Shown: positions 49,470-57,442 of the stretch, piece by piece
How the letters are laid out: each line of letters starts with the position of its first letter
Position numbering within the stretch: position 1 is the stretch's first letter
Source of the DNA: Pelomonas sp047654805
Lineage (GTDB): Bacteria > Pseudomonadota > Gammaproteobacteria > Burkholderiales > Burkholderiaceae_C
Reading direction: 5' to 3'
Assembly (NCBI RefSeq): GCF_047654805.1
Contig: NZ_JASGIV010000001.1
Span: 2,294,001 to 2,358,000, forward strand
DNA: 64,000 nucleotides
The notes under the pieces: generated by a model
Told to the model about the DNA's origin: nothing
Seen by the model: the letters and a program-made list of their open reading frames with translations, nothing else
The model's database searches: none
Program-made: the position numbers and the translations under genes

Positions 49470-50645
49470 ATGGGGAAAAACATCCTGAAGATTGGGGAGG
49501 CTACTGAGAATGGTTATGTTGTAGCGGAGCTCTTAGGTCAAGGACCCGCAGGTGTCGTGTTCATTGCGGAGGGCGACCATCTCCGTTGGATCTACTACAA
49601 GAACAAGGGCGTTCTCCCTGACTACTTACGCCTCGTAGTAGCAAAGTTTGACGGCGTCTTAGCTGACATCAAGGCAATAAAGACCCCAGTCCCTGAAAAG
49701 CGCTATCTCTATGAACTCCTCGGCAAGACCTTGTACTCAGCCTTTGCAGCCGAGGTTCCGATCAACCTAGAGACGCTTTTTTCGGATGTCGAACGGCGCA
49801 GTAGTTCCCTGACTTCGAAGTTGGAAGGTCCTAGCGGCTCCAGATCCGCTCTGTCTGCGGACCTGGTGGTGATCTGTGCACTGCATGCGCCTGAACTTGA
49901 GTCAGTTCTTGACCTGGCCGCCACTTCATCTGTGCTCAGAATCAAGGGGGATCCGCAGACGTATCACACGGCGGAGTGGGTAACCAACAAGGGCACACGT
50001 CTCAAGGTCGTCCTTGCAGCACCGAACCAAATGGGACTCACCGCGTCTGGCGTCTTGGCCGCCAAGATGATCATGCAGTTTCAGCCAAAGATGGTGGCTA
50101 TGGCGGGCATTGCTGCTGGTACGCGACGTGGAAAACAAGGGTTTGGAGACGTCATCGCACCTGAGCACACGTTTGACCTCGGCGACGGAAAGTCGGTTGA
50201 CTCAGGTCATTCCACAGATATCCACCCCAGTCCGAAGCCTCTATCTGTCCACCCTCGTCTTCTCGGCCGGCTGAAGGAGTGGCAGCGAACTCGCTTCAAG
50301 CTGGACGACATCAAATCTGCGTGGCCCGCAAACACGCCAGCATCTTCTCTTAGCCTACACACCGGTCCACTATTCTCCGTTCCTACCGTTCAGAACACGA
50401 TGCAGACGGTAAAGAAAGCCCTGAGCCAATGGAGAAAGCTTTCTGGCCTAGAAATGGAGGCCCACGCCATCCATCGTGCATGTACCGACACGATCGATCC
50501 TCCACCTATGTTCCTATGCGCAAAGTCAATCTGTGATTTTGCGAAAGGCAAGGGAGACGAATGGCAGCACTATGCGTCATTCACGTCCGCAAGATTCATT
50601 CACGCGTTTGTGACTTGTGAATGGGAAGACGTAACGACGCCTTAG
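49470..50645 (+). CDS. Nucleoside-phosphorylase-like protein with unknown N-terminal domain
   Basis: 391 residues from ATG 49470 with GGGGGAG upstream. Residues about 1-130 form an unrecognised domain ('MGKNILKIGEATENGYVVAE', 'EKRYLYELLGKTLYSAFAAE'). Residues about 135-390 look like the MTAN/PNP fold: 'LVVICALHAPELESVLDLAA', 'PKMVAMAGIAAGTRRGKQGF' plus 'GDVIAPE', the nucleoside-binding 'LSGLEMEAHAIHRAC', and the catalytic Asp in 'CAKSICDFAKGKGDEWQHYA'. Such domains cleave nucleosides or nucleotides and occur as effectors in bacterial conflict systems. Base use is clearly less GC-rich than the efflux genes, a sign of transfer. The defence role is inferred. Confidence 0.75.
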   Translation: MGKNILKIGEATENGYVVAELLGQGPAGVVFIAEGDHLRWIYYKNKGVLPDYLRLVVAKFDGVLADIKAIKTPVPEKRYLYELLGKTLYSAFAAEVPINLETLFSDVERRSSSLTSKLEGPSGSRSALSADLVVICALHAPELESVLDLAATSSVLRIKGDPQTYHTAEWVTNKGTRLKVVLAAPNQMGLTASGVLAAKMIMQFQPKMVAMAGIAAGTRRGKQGFGDVIAPEHTFDLGDGKSVDSGHSTDIHPSPKPLSVHPRLLGRLKEWQRTRFKLDDIKSAWPANTPASSLSLHTGPLFSVPTVQNTMQTVKKALSQWRKLSGLEMEAHAIHRACTDTIDPPPMFLCAKSICDFAKGKGDEWQHYASFTSARFIHAFVTCEWEDVTTP

Positions 50646-50950
50646 ACCCGCAGCCGAGCTATCGCTGCGGCGAACGGATCATCTCTGCAGCATCCTGGAC
50701 AAACGCGTAAGCGTGCCAAGGGTAGGCAATGAACTTCATTGTTCCGTCCTCCTGCAAGGCGCTTGCACGGATGGCAGGTGAAAATTCGCCAGAGACTGCG
50801 ACCATCCAGTTGACGCCGCTGTATGTAGTCTCCCAAGCGATTTTCGGCCCATAGCGCCGCTTCTGGGGAACGCTGACGACCCGAGCCAACGTAAGCGTGG
50901 CCTCAAGGCCCTCTTGAAGCCGTAATGGGGCCAGGCCAGCATGTGTCCAT

Positions 50951-51340
50951 ATGCAGAACAATGGACACACCCCTGAGTGGTCAGGCCCGATGGTCGAGCG
51001 GGTCATGCGCAATGGCAAACGGCTGTACACCTCGGCGTTCAAGGCTTGGCTGGTCGAACAGGCCAACAAGCCTGGCGTATCGGTGGCTGCACTGGCGTTG
51101 CGGCACGGCGTCAATGCCAATCAGTTGCGGCACTGGATGAAGCTGGGGCACTGGCAGTCCGGCGCACCTGTGTTGCTGCCGGTGACGATCGTGTCCGAGG
51201 CCGCAACTACCCAAGCGCCGCCCGAGTCGGTGTCGCGCGCCACCGGGACGCTCGAGATTGAGATCAGCGGAGCCATCCTTCGCGTGCAAGGCCAAGTGGA
51301 CTCAGCACAGCTGCGCCTGCTGGGCATGCTGCGCGCATGA
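50951..51340 (+). CDS. tnpA: IS66 accessory protein TnpA
   Basis: 129 residues with an N-terminal HTH ('YTSAFKAWLVEQANKPGVSV', 'AALALRHGVNANQLRHWMKL'). The C-terminal 'GTLEIEISGAILRVQG' is typical of IS66 TnpA. It overlaps tnpB by 4 bases. Confidence 0.88.
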   Translation: MQNNGHTPEWSGPMVERVMRNGKRLYTSAFKAWLVEQANKPGVSVAALALRHGVNANQLRHWMKLGHWQSGAPVLLPVTIVSEAATTQAPPESVSRATGTLEIEISGAILRVQGQVDSAQLRLLGMLRA

Positions 51341-51684
51341 TTGGCCTGCCGGCAAACACGCGGGTGTGGCTCGTGGCGGGCCACACCGACATGCGCAAGG
51401 GCTTCGACGGCCTGGCCGCCGTGGTCCAGACGGCGCTGGCCGAGAACCCCTTCGACGGCCACGTGTTCGTCTTCCGCGGTCGGCGCGGCGACATCGTCAA
51501 GGTGCTGTGGTTCGACGGCCAGGGCTTGATGCTGCTGGCCAAGCGCCTGGAGCGCGGCCGCTTCGTCTGGCCCCAGGCCGTCGATGGCCGCGTGGCCCTG
51601 AGCGCCGCACAACTGTCGATGCTGCTCGAAGGCATCGATTGGCGCATGCCGATGCGCACGAGCTCACCTCAACTGGCTGCATAG
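51337..51684 (+). CDS. tnpB: IS66 accessory protein TnpB
   Basis: 115 residues: 'VWLVAGHTDMRKGFDGLAAV' and 'HVFVFRGRRGDIVKVLWFDG' are the diagnostic TnpB (IS66 Orf2) stretches, followed by 'GLMLLAKRLERGRFVWP'. It is required for IS66 transposition; its exact function is not known. Confidence 0.95.
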   Translation: MIGLPANTRVWLVAGHTDMRKGFDGLAAVVQTALAENPFDGHVFVFRGRRGDIVKVLWFDGQGLMLLAKRLERGRFVWPQAVDGRVALSAAQLSMLLEGIDWRMPMRTSSPQLAA

Positions 51685-51746
51685 CCGATGCCTTCTCGGG
51701 AGTGATCCCGATGCCAACACGCTGAGTCCGTTGCACACTGAGATTC

Positions 51747-53318
51747 GTGCCGCAGGACATCGACCCGATCAGCCAACTGCCCGACGACGCGCAACTGCTC
51801 AAGCAGCAACTGCGCGCCAGCGCCAACGAGGTGCAACGGCTCAAGCTGATGGTCGACAAGCTCAAGCTGCAACTGGCGCGACGCGCGCGCGCGGAGTTCG
51901 GAGTCTCCAGCGAACGCTTCGATCTCCAGGCCAGCCTCATCGAGCCGATCGCGCTGGAGCAGCTCCCGGTGCGCAAGACCACGGTGCCAGCCGCCAACGC
52001 GGGCAGCATCGACCGCAGCCTGCCAGACCACCTGCCTCGCGAACAGCGCGAAGTTCGCCCCGCCACCAGCCCGGCGCATCACGACGTCGCGGGCCAGTCC
52101 TGTGGCTGCACCGCCTGCGGTGGCCGGCTGCGCAGCATTGGCGCCGACGTCTCGGAGTACCTGGAGTACGTGCCGGCGCGCTTCAAGGTCATCCGCACCG
52201 TGAGGCCCAAGTTGGCGTGCACGCAGTGCGAGGCCATCTTCCAGGCCTGTGCACCGAGCCGGCCGATCGCGCGAGGCCTCGCCGGCCCGGCGCTGCTGGC
52301 CCATGTGATGGTCTCCAAGTTCTGCGATCACTCCCCCTTGCACCGCCAGAGCCGTGTCTACGCTCGCGAAGGCGTCGAGATCGACCCCAGCACGATGGCT
52401 GGTTGGGTGGATCAGGTCCACACCTTGTTCGATCCCCTCGTTGCCGCGCTGGGCCGGCACGTGCTGCACGCGGCCAAGGTGCACGCCGACGACACGCCGG
52501 TCAAGGTGCTGGCGCCTGGCGAAGGCAAGACACGCACCGGCAGGCTGTGGGTTTATGTGCGCGACGACCGGCCCGCGGGCGACAGCGCGCCGCCGGCCGT
52601 CTGGTTCCGCTACTCGGCCGACCGCAAGGGCGAACACCCGCAGCGCCACCTGCGCGACTTCCGCGGCATCCTGCAGGCCGATGCCTACGGCGGCTGGAAT
52701 GCCCTCTATGACGGCGGCCACGTGGTCGAAGCGGCCTGCTGGGCTCACGCGCGGCGACCGTGGTGGGATCTGTATGAGCAGTGCCGTGACGACACGGGCC
52801 TTGCGGCGCAGGCGCTGCGCCACATCCAGGCACTCTACGCGGTGGAGGCTGACCTCCGAGGTCATGCCCCGGAGGTACGACGCCAGCAGCGGCAGGCGCG
52901 GGCCGGCCCCCTGCTCGAGACGTTCCATCGCTGGCTGCAGGGGATGCTGACTCAGGTGTCGACGAAGTCGGAGTTGGCCAAGGCGGCCCGCTACAGCCTG
53001 GCACGCTGGAGGGCGTTGACGCGCTACGTGGACGACGGTCGCATCGAGATCGACAACTCGGCGGCCGAGCGTGCGCTGCGCGGTGTGGCGCTCGGGCGCG
53101 GCAACTACCTGTTCATGGGTTCGAACGCAGGTGGCGAGCGGGCGGCGTCGATGTACAGCCTGATTGAGACCGCCAAGCTCAACGGAATCGACCCCGAGGC
53201 CTATCTGCGCGAGGTGCTGCAGCGCATCGCCGACCACCCGGTGAACCGCATCGACGAGTTGCTGCCCTGGAACATCGACAGCCCGCGCACCGGCGCAGAA
53301 GTGCGCGCGGCGGCATGA
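51747..53318 (+). CDS. tnpC: IS66 transposase TnpC
   Basis: 523 residues from GTG 51747. A leucine-zipper/HTH N-terminus ('LKQQLRASANEVQRLKLMVD') precedes a zinc-finger-like Cys set ('CGCTACGGRL', 'CTQCEAIFQAC') and the DDE core: 'AKVHADDTPVKVLAPGEGKT' (Asp), 'GILQADAYGGWNALYDGG' (Asp) and 'IEIDNSAAERALRGVALGRG' (Glu). The C-terminal IS66_C region ends near 'VNRIDELLPWNI'. It appears intact. Confidence 0.95.
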   Translation: MPQDIDPISQLPDDAQLLKQQLRASANEVQRLKLMVDKLKLQLARRARAEFGVSSERFDLQASLIEPIALEQLPVRKTTVPAANAGSIDRSLPDHLPREQREVRPATSPAHHDVAGQSCGCTACGGRLRSIGADVSEYLEYVPARFKVIRTVRPKLACTQCEAIFQACAPSRPIARGLAGPALLAHVMVSKFCDHSPLHRQSRVYAREGVEIDPSTMAGWVDQVHTLFDPLVAALGRHVLHAAKVHADDTPVKVLAPGEGKTRTGRLWVYVRDDRPAGDSAPPAVWFRYSADRKGEHPQRHLRDFRGILQADAYGGWNALYDGGHVVEAACWAHARRPWWDLYEQCRDDTGLAAQALRHIQALYAVEADLRGHAPEVRRQQRQARAGPLLETFHRWLQGMLTQVSTKSELAKAARYSLARWRALTRYVDDGRIEIDNSAAERALRGVALGRGNYLFMGSNAGGERAASMYSLIETAKLNGIDPEAYLREVLQRIADHPVNRIDELLPWNIDSPRTGAEVRAAA

Positions 53319-53833
53319 GCGGGCCGAGCATCGATCCACGCCTGCTTGATGTCCTTCACCAGGCCAGCAGCCTGGAGCTGTTCCAGCTCAGCACGCTGAT
53401 CGAGCGGCTGCTGGCCGACCCACGACGCATCATCGCGGTCCGCAAGGACATGCACCTGGGCCAAACCGTGCGCTTCCTCGACTGGCGCGATGGCAGCCTG
53501 CGTGAAGGCAAGGTCGTGGCCCTGCGCGACACCCAGGTCACGCTGCAAGACCTGCGCGAGCGCCGCGAGTGGAAGCTGCCCTATGCGGCCATCGAGCCGC
53601 CGGCGCCCAACGCGGCAGCGCGGCAAGCCGACGCCGCACCAGCGCCCGCGGCACCTCGACCGACGCGCAACGACTTCCGCTGCGGCGAGAAGGTCGCCTT
53701 CGAGGACAAGTACCTCAACACCGTGGTGGGCACCATCGTGCGCATCAACGAGCGCACCGCCAGCATCGATCCGGGCGACGGCACCAAGTGGCGCGTGGGC
53801 TTTGGGCTGCTGCGCCACGTGCTAGACATCTGA
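53315..53833 (+). CDS. IS66-associated accessory protein with two small beta-barrel-like repeats
   Basis: 172 residues, overlapping tnpC by 4 bases. After a helical start ('LHQASSLELFQLSTLIERLL') come two similar segments separated by an Ala/Pro linker: about 48-85 ('LGQTVRFLDWRDGSLREGKV' with 'EWKLPYAAIEPP') and about 122-170 ('CGEKVAFEDKYLNTVVGTIV' with 'KWRVGFGLLRHVLDI'). The pattern recalls KOW/SH3-like or nucleic-acid-binding barrels. Lying within the IS ends, it moves with the element; its role is unknown. Confidence 0.75.
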   Translation: MSGPSIDPRLLDVLHQASSLELFQLSTLIERLLADPRRIIAVRKDMHLGQTVRFLDWRDGSLREGKVVALRDTQVTLQDLRERREWKLPYAAIEPPAPNAAARQADAAPAPAAPRPTRNDFRCGEKVAFEDKYLNTVVGTIVRINERTASIDPGDGTKWRVGFGLLRHVLDI

Positions 53834-54454
53834 GCTACCGCGCTTCCGTCAAGAGGGCCGTCAGGCCACGCTTACGAGCCAACCGACCAGAGCGCTCAAC
53901 AATGACGGAGCCGGCAACCTGATACTTGCTCGCCGGGCCGGGGTCCGAGGCTCTGAGCATCTCCCGCAGCTGCAGGAGGTGTGGCCCCAACTCCACGTGC
54001 GAGTATGACTGTAGGGCGCTGACTCCCGCCCTGTAGAGGTTCAGCAGGTGGAACAGCTTGAACGGGCCATAGTCAAAGTTCACCTTGCGCTCCCCCTAGG
54101 CCGGTCCAAGGATCAGGCAGCGGGCTGTGCTTACGCCAAAACTGCTCGTACGGGCGCTCATATGTCGCGCTGAAGAAAAGTTCGCAGCTACCGCAAAAAA
54201 GATGCTGCTTCAACCCATCTTGCAGCGTGCTAGCGCCATGAGGACCGCGGCCATTTATCCCTACCAGCTTTCCTTTGGCGTCCTTGATGGCTTTGAAAAC
54301 CCCGGCGGCCACCCAAAGTGCCCCACTTATGGCCACTCAAACTGCTCCACCCGGCCGGGGTGAATTGACCCGCTGAGCACGGTCGGTCAGGCGCCTCAGC
54401 CCTGACGAAGGCAGGACGTAACTTCCCGCCCCTCGACAGAGGGGGATTCACGAG

Positions 54455-56068
54455 GTGAACGTCTTGAAGCCGCATCTACAAACCACGATCTGGACGCTCC
54501 TGCGCGCGGGCAACAGCCAGCGCGAGATCGAGCGCCGAACCGGCATCTCCCGCCACACGATCCGCGACTACGCCAAGCGCTTCGCGGCGCAAGCGGATCC
54601 GCCCCAGGAATCAAACTGCCCCGGGGTGGCCACCGGCTCTGAGGCTGGCTCACCCAGTCAAACTGCTCCACCCCGGCCACCGGCTTTGCCACAGGGCGCA
54701 ACCTCGGCGGCGTCGCTGTGCGAGCCCCATCGCACCTTTGTCGAAGCGCAGCTGCGCCTAGGCCGCAACGCCGTGGCCATCTACCAGGAGTTGGTGGACG
54801 AACACGGCTTTGCCGGCCGGTACAACTCCGTCAAGCGCTTCGTCGCTCGATTGCGGGTGCACGCTCCTGAGCAGTTCGACCGACTGAGCTTCGCACCGGG
54901 CGAGGAGATGCAGGTCGACTACGGCGAGGGCGCGCCCACGCTCGTGCCGGGCACGAACCGCTACCGCAAGCCGCGGCTGTTCGTGGCGACGCTGCGCTAC
55001 TCGCGGCGCAGCTATCGGCGTGTGGTGTGGGTGTCGAGCCAGCAGGTCTGGGCCGAGCTGCACGAGCAGGCCTGGCGGTACTTCGGCGGCTCATGCCGCT
55101 ACGTGGTGCTGGACAACCTCAAGGAAGGCGTGATCAAGCCTGACTTGTACGAGCCCGAACTCAATGCCGTGTACGCCGCCACGCTGGCGCACTACGAGGT
55201 GGTGGCAGACCCGGCTCGGGTGCGTGACCCCAACCGCAAAGGTACCGTCGAGAACGCGATCGGTCACACCCAAGGCACGGCCTTGAAAGGCAAGCGCTTC
55301 CAGACCTTGGAGGCGCAGAACGAGTACCTGGAGCACTGGGAGACGAAGTGGGCGGCGCCACGCATCCACGGCGCGGAGCGCCGCCAGGTGCAGGCGATGT
55401 TCGAGGAGGAGCGGGCGCATCTGCAGCCGTTGCCGCCGCTCCCGATGCAGTACTTCCGCGACGAGCAGCGCACCGTCTGCGACGACGGCTGCATCCAGGT
55501 GGCCCACAGCAGCTACGCCGCGCGTCCCGCGGCCATTGGCACCAAGGTGTTGGTGCGCATCTTCGAGCGGCGCCTGGAGATCCGCGATCTCAAGACCCAG
55601 GCGCTGCTTCGCACGCACACGAAGGCCGAGCGCCCCGGCACGGTGGTGCTGCCAAACGACGAGCGGGTCTTCAATCCCTCTCGACAGACGCGTCAGATCC
55701 TCGCCCAAGCCCAGGCCATTGGCGCCGATGCCGAGCGGCTGTGCCAGCTGCTGTTCAGCATCGAGGGCCGCGTCGGCCAGCGCAAGCTGTGGGGCATCGT
55801 GCACCTGGCCGAGCGTCATCCACGGCAGCTCGTCAACGCCGCGTGCGCCCAGGCGCTGGACGACGGCGTCTACAGCTATCGCCACGTCAAGCTCGTCACA
55901 GAGCAGCGGGTGGCGCTGGCACTGAAGCGTCTGGAGCAAATGGCGCCCAACGCAGACGCCTGCGACGGACTACCCACGCAGTCGCACGCCCTCATCCGCA
56001 GTCCTCACGAGTACGGCGAGCTGTTCGCCAAATCCGCCGCCGCCAATCAAGGAGACCTCCTCGCATGA
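54455..56068 (+). CDS. istA: IS21-family transposase IstA
   Basis: 537 residues from GTG 54455 with CGAGG upstream. The HTH is 'TIWTLLRAGNSQREIERRTG' with 'ISRHTIRDYAKRF'. A low-complexity Pro/Ala linker (about 50-90) separates it from the DDE core: 'EEMQVDYGEGAPTLVPGTNR' (Asp), 'CRYVVLDNLKEGVIKPDLYE' (Asp-Asn) and 'RDPNRKGTVENAIGHTQGTA' (Glu). It overlaps istB by 4 bases (ATGA). Confidence 0.95.
   Translation: MNVLKPHLQTTIWTLLRAGNSQREIERRTGISRHTIRDYAKRFAAQADPPQESNCPGVATGSEAGSPSQTAPPRPPALPQGATSAASLCEPHRTFVEAQLRLGRNAVAIYQELVDEHGFAGRYNSVKRFVARLRVHAPEQFDRLSFAPGEEMQVDYGEGAPTLVPGTNRYRKPRLFVATLRYSRRSYRRVVWVSSQQVWAELHEQAWRYFGGSCRYVVLDNLKEGVIKPDLYEPELNAVYAATLAHYEVVADPARVRDPNRKGTVENAIGHTQGTALKGKRFQTLEAQNEYLEHWETKWAAPRIHGAERRQVQAMFEEERAHLQPLPPLPMQYFRDEQRTVCDDGCIQVAHSSYAARPAAIGTKVLVRIFERRLEIRDLKTQALLRTHTKAERPGTVVLPNDERVFNPSRQTRQILAQAQAIGADAERLCQLLFSIEGRVGQRKLWGIVHLAERHPRQLVNAACAQALDDGVYSYRHVKLVTEQRVALALKRLEQMAPNADACDGLPTQSHALIRSPHEYGELFAKSAAANQGDLLA
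54611..54683. repeat. Two IS21 terminal-repeat-like copies inside istA
   Basis: 26-bp related repeats at 54611-54636 and 54658-54683 both start TCAAACTG and end GGCCACCGG. They match the element's terminal repeat at 54335-54352 (TCAAACTGCTCCACCC). They lie in the coding sequence for the linker between HTH and catalytic core. Confidence 0.7.
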
Positions 56069-56829
56069 ACACGCAAGACATCGAGAACACGCTGCGCAAG
56101 CTGCGCCTGTCGGGCATGGCCCAGACTCTGCAAACCCGCGTCATGCAGGCCCAGGCCGCGCAGGAGCCGTTCTTGGACACACTGACCGCACTGCTGCAGG
56201 ACGAGCTGGACCGTCGCCGCAGCCGCCTCATGGCACGCCGCTTCAAGCTCTCCGGCCTGGACGAGAAGCTGTCGCTGGCGGACTTCGACTGGCGCTTCAA
56301 CCCGAAGCTGCCGCGCGGCGCCTGCTTCGAGCTGCACAGCTTGAAGTTCATTGCCGAAGGCAACAACGCGCTGCTGGTCGGCAAGCCCGGCACGGGCAAG
56401 AGCCACATCGCAAAGGCGGTGGCCTACCAGGCTACCTTGCAGGGCTACGACGTTGCCTACGTCGAAGCCGACGCGGTCATGGCCCGCCACGCTCTCGCGG
56501 AGCCCGACGAACGCGCCCGGCTGCTCAAGGGCTGGGTGGCAGCGGATCTGCTGCTGTTGGACGATCTGTTCCTGGCCCGCAAGATTGGCGAGCACGCCGC
56601 GGAGCTGCTGCAGACGCTGGTCCATCAGCGCTACAAGCTGCGCCGCTCCATCGTCATCACGTCCAACCGGATCGTCCAGGACTGGGGCCGCTACCTTGGC
56701 GACGCTACCATGGCCACAACCATCCTGGACCGCCTCATGCATCGCTGCGCGATGCTCGAGTTCGAGGGCAAGAGCTACCGGCTGAAGGAGGCGTCCGCGC
56801 GCCTGGTCATGACCTCAGACCCCACATAA
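56065..56829 (+). CDS. istB: IS21-family helper ATPase IstB
   Basis: 254 residues from ATG 56065. AAA+ motifs: Walker A 'ALLVGKPGTGKSHIAKAVAY', Walker B 'AADLLLLDDLFLARKIG', sensor I 'RRSIVITSNRIVQDWGRYLG' and arginine-finger region 'TTILDRLMHRCAMLEFEGKS'. The N-terminal helical domain is 'TLRKLRLSGMAQTLQTRVMQ'. IstB loads target DNA and activates IstA. Confidence 0.96.
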   Translation: MNTQDIENTLRKLRLSGMAQTLQTRVMQAQAAQEPFLDTLTALLQDELDRRRSRLMARRFKLSGLDEKLSLADFDWRFNPKLPRGACFELHSLKFIAEGNNALLVGKPGTGKSHIAKAVAYQATLQGYDVAYVEADAVMARHALAEPDERARLLKGWVAADLLLLDDLFLARKIGEHAAELLQTLVHQRYKLRRSIVITSNRIVQDWGRYLGDATMATTILDRLMHRCAMLEFEGKSYRLKEASARLVMTSDPT

Positions 56830-57043
56830 TTCCCTCGTCCTGCCCGGAGCAGTTTGGGTGGCCATCGGGGTGAAAACAAACTTCGGAACGATGTGCGAGA
56901 GAAGTAGTTCGCGCTCTTGCTCGCAAAAATGACACAGCCCGCTCATGCCATCATTTTCGCATTCAGCGCCACTAGCTGTCTTTCAGGACAGCTGGTGGCG
57001 TTCGCCCACATTGCTAGCGATTACAAATCACCCACGCTGCGAT

Positions 57044-57442
57044 TCAACGTTGCATCTGCATCAACCGCTCCATCGGCACCACATGCGCGTGGTTCATGTG
57101 CCCCATCACCCACAGCGTCCCGAAGATGAGCAGCATGACCACGAGTAGCCCGAAGGCCAGGGCCAACAGGTTGTTCTTGTTGTCAGGGCCCGAGGTCAGG
57201 TGAAGGAAGAAGACCAGGTGCACGCCGATCTGCGACACCGCCAGCACGCCCAGCGCCACTGGGATGCTCGGCGTCCAAACCAGCTCGCTACGGGCGATGT
57301 AAAAGGAAACCATGGTGAGCAGCGTGGCCAGTACGAAGCCGACCAGATAGACCCTGATCTCATCTGCTATGGATGACGCATCACTTGCTTCGCCCGGAGC
57401 TGCATCTCCTGCTTCCACGTTCTCAGGTGCGCCAGCACTCAT
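57044..57442 (-). CDS. cyoD: Quinol oxidase subunit IV
   Basis: 132 residues from ATG 57440-57442. Three membrane segments: 'IRVYLVGFVLATLLTMVSFY', 'IPVALGVLAVSQIGVHLVFF' with the family's H-x2-F-F-x-H, and 'LLALAFGLLVVMLLIFGTLW'. The N-terminal ~35 residues are acidic. The end is 'VMGHMNHAHVV', a CyoD-like His-rich tail. It overlaps cyoC by 4 bases and is the last gene of the oxidase set. Confidence 0.93.
   Translation of the reverse strand: MSAGAPENVEAGDAAPGEASDASSIADEIRVYLVGFVLATLLTMVSFYIARSELVWTPSIPVALGVLAVSQIGVHLVFFLHLTSGPDNKNNLLALAFGLLVVMLLIFGTLWVMGHMNHAHVVPMERLMQMQR

Larger units (their letters stand above)
50891..53875 (+). mobile_element. IS66-family element (2985 bp, four genes)
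   Basis: Inverted ends start GTAAGCGTGGCCT and continue with a well-conserved GGCCCTCTTGA. They are flanked by a perfect 8-bp direct repeat GAGCCAAC (50883-50890 and 53876-53883), the size expected for IS66. It carries tnpA, tnpB, tnpC and one accessory gene. Confidence 0.96.
54300..56870 (+). mobile_element. IS21-family element (about 2571 bp)
   Basis: Ends are inverted repeats matching at 16 of 18 bases (left CCCCGGCGGCCACCCAAA, right, reversed, CCCCGATGGCCACCCAAA). They are bracketed by the 6-bp direct repeat TGAAAA (54294-54299 and 56871-56876). Extra terminal-repeat copies lie inside the left end. It carries istA and istB. Confidence 0.9.
50659..56946 (-). pseudogene. HNH/zinc-binding-like gene, broken by IS21, IS66 and a frameshift
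   Basis: Pieces are 56946-56871, 54293-53876 and 50882-50659 (minus strand). Joined, they total 718 bases; dropping one G from the 5-G run near 54084 leaves 717 bases, a single frame of 238 residues. It starts 'MSGLCHFCEQERELLLSHIV' and has 'HLFCGSCELFFSATYERPYE', giving Cys5-x2-Cys8, His18 and Cys59-x2-Cys62, an HNH-like zinc layout. The middle is 'FDYGPFKLFHLLNLYRAGVS', and the end is 'MKFIAYPWHAYAFVQDAAEM' followed by 'IRSPQR'. The activity is unproven. It is convergent to the phosphorylase-like gene, 13 bases apart. Confidence 0.85.

Noticed and set aside
50659..51120. A separate 153-codon minus-strand gene
   Set aside because: Its first half is IS66 DNA; only 50659-50890 belongs to the broken HNH-like gene.
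51669..53339. A 556-codon minus-strand frame within IS66
   Set aside because: It is the shadow of tnpC.
53835..54083. A separate small minus-strand gene beginning GTG 54083
   Set aside because: It continues the broken HNH-like gene after the one-base frameshift and reads on through the IS66 end only by chance; treated as part of that gene.
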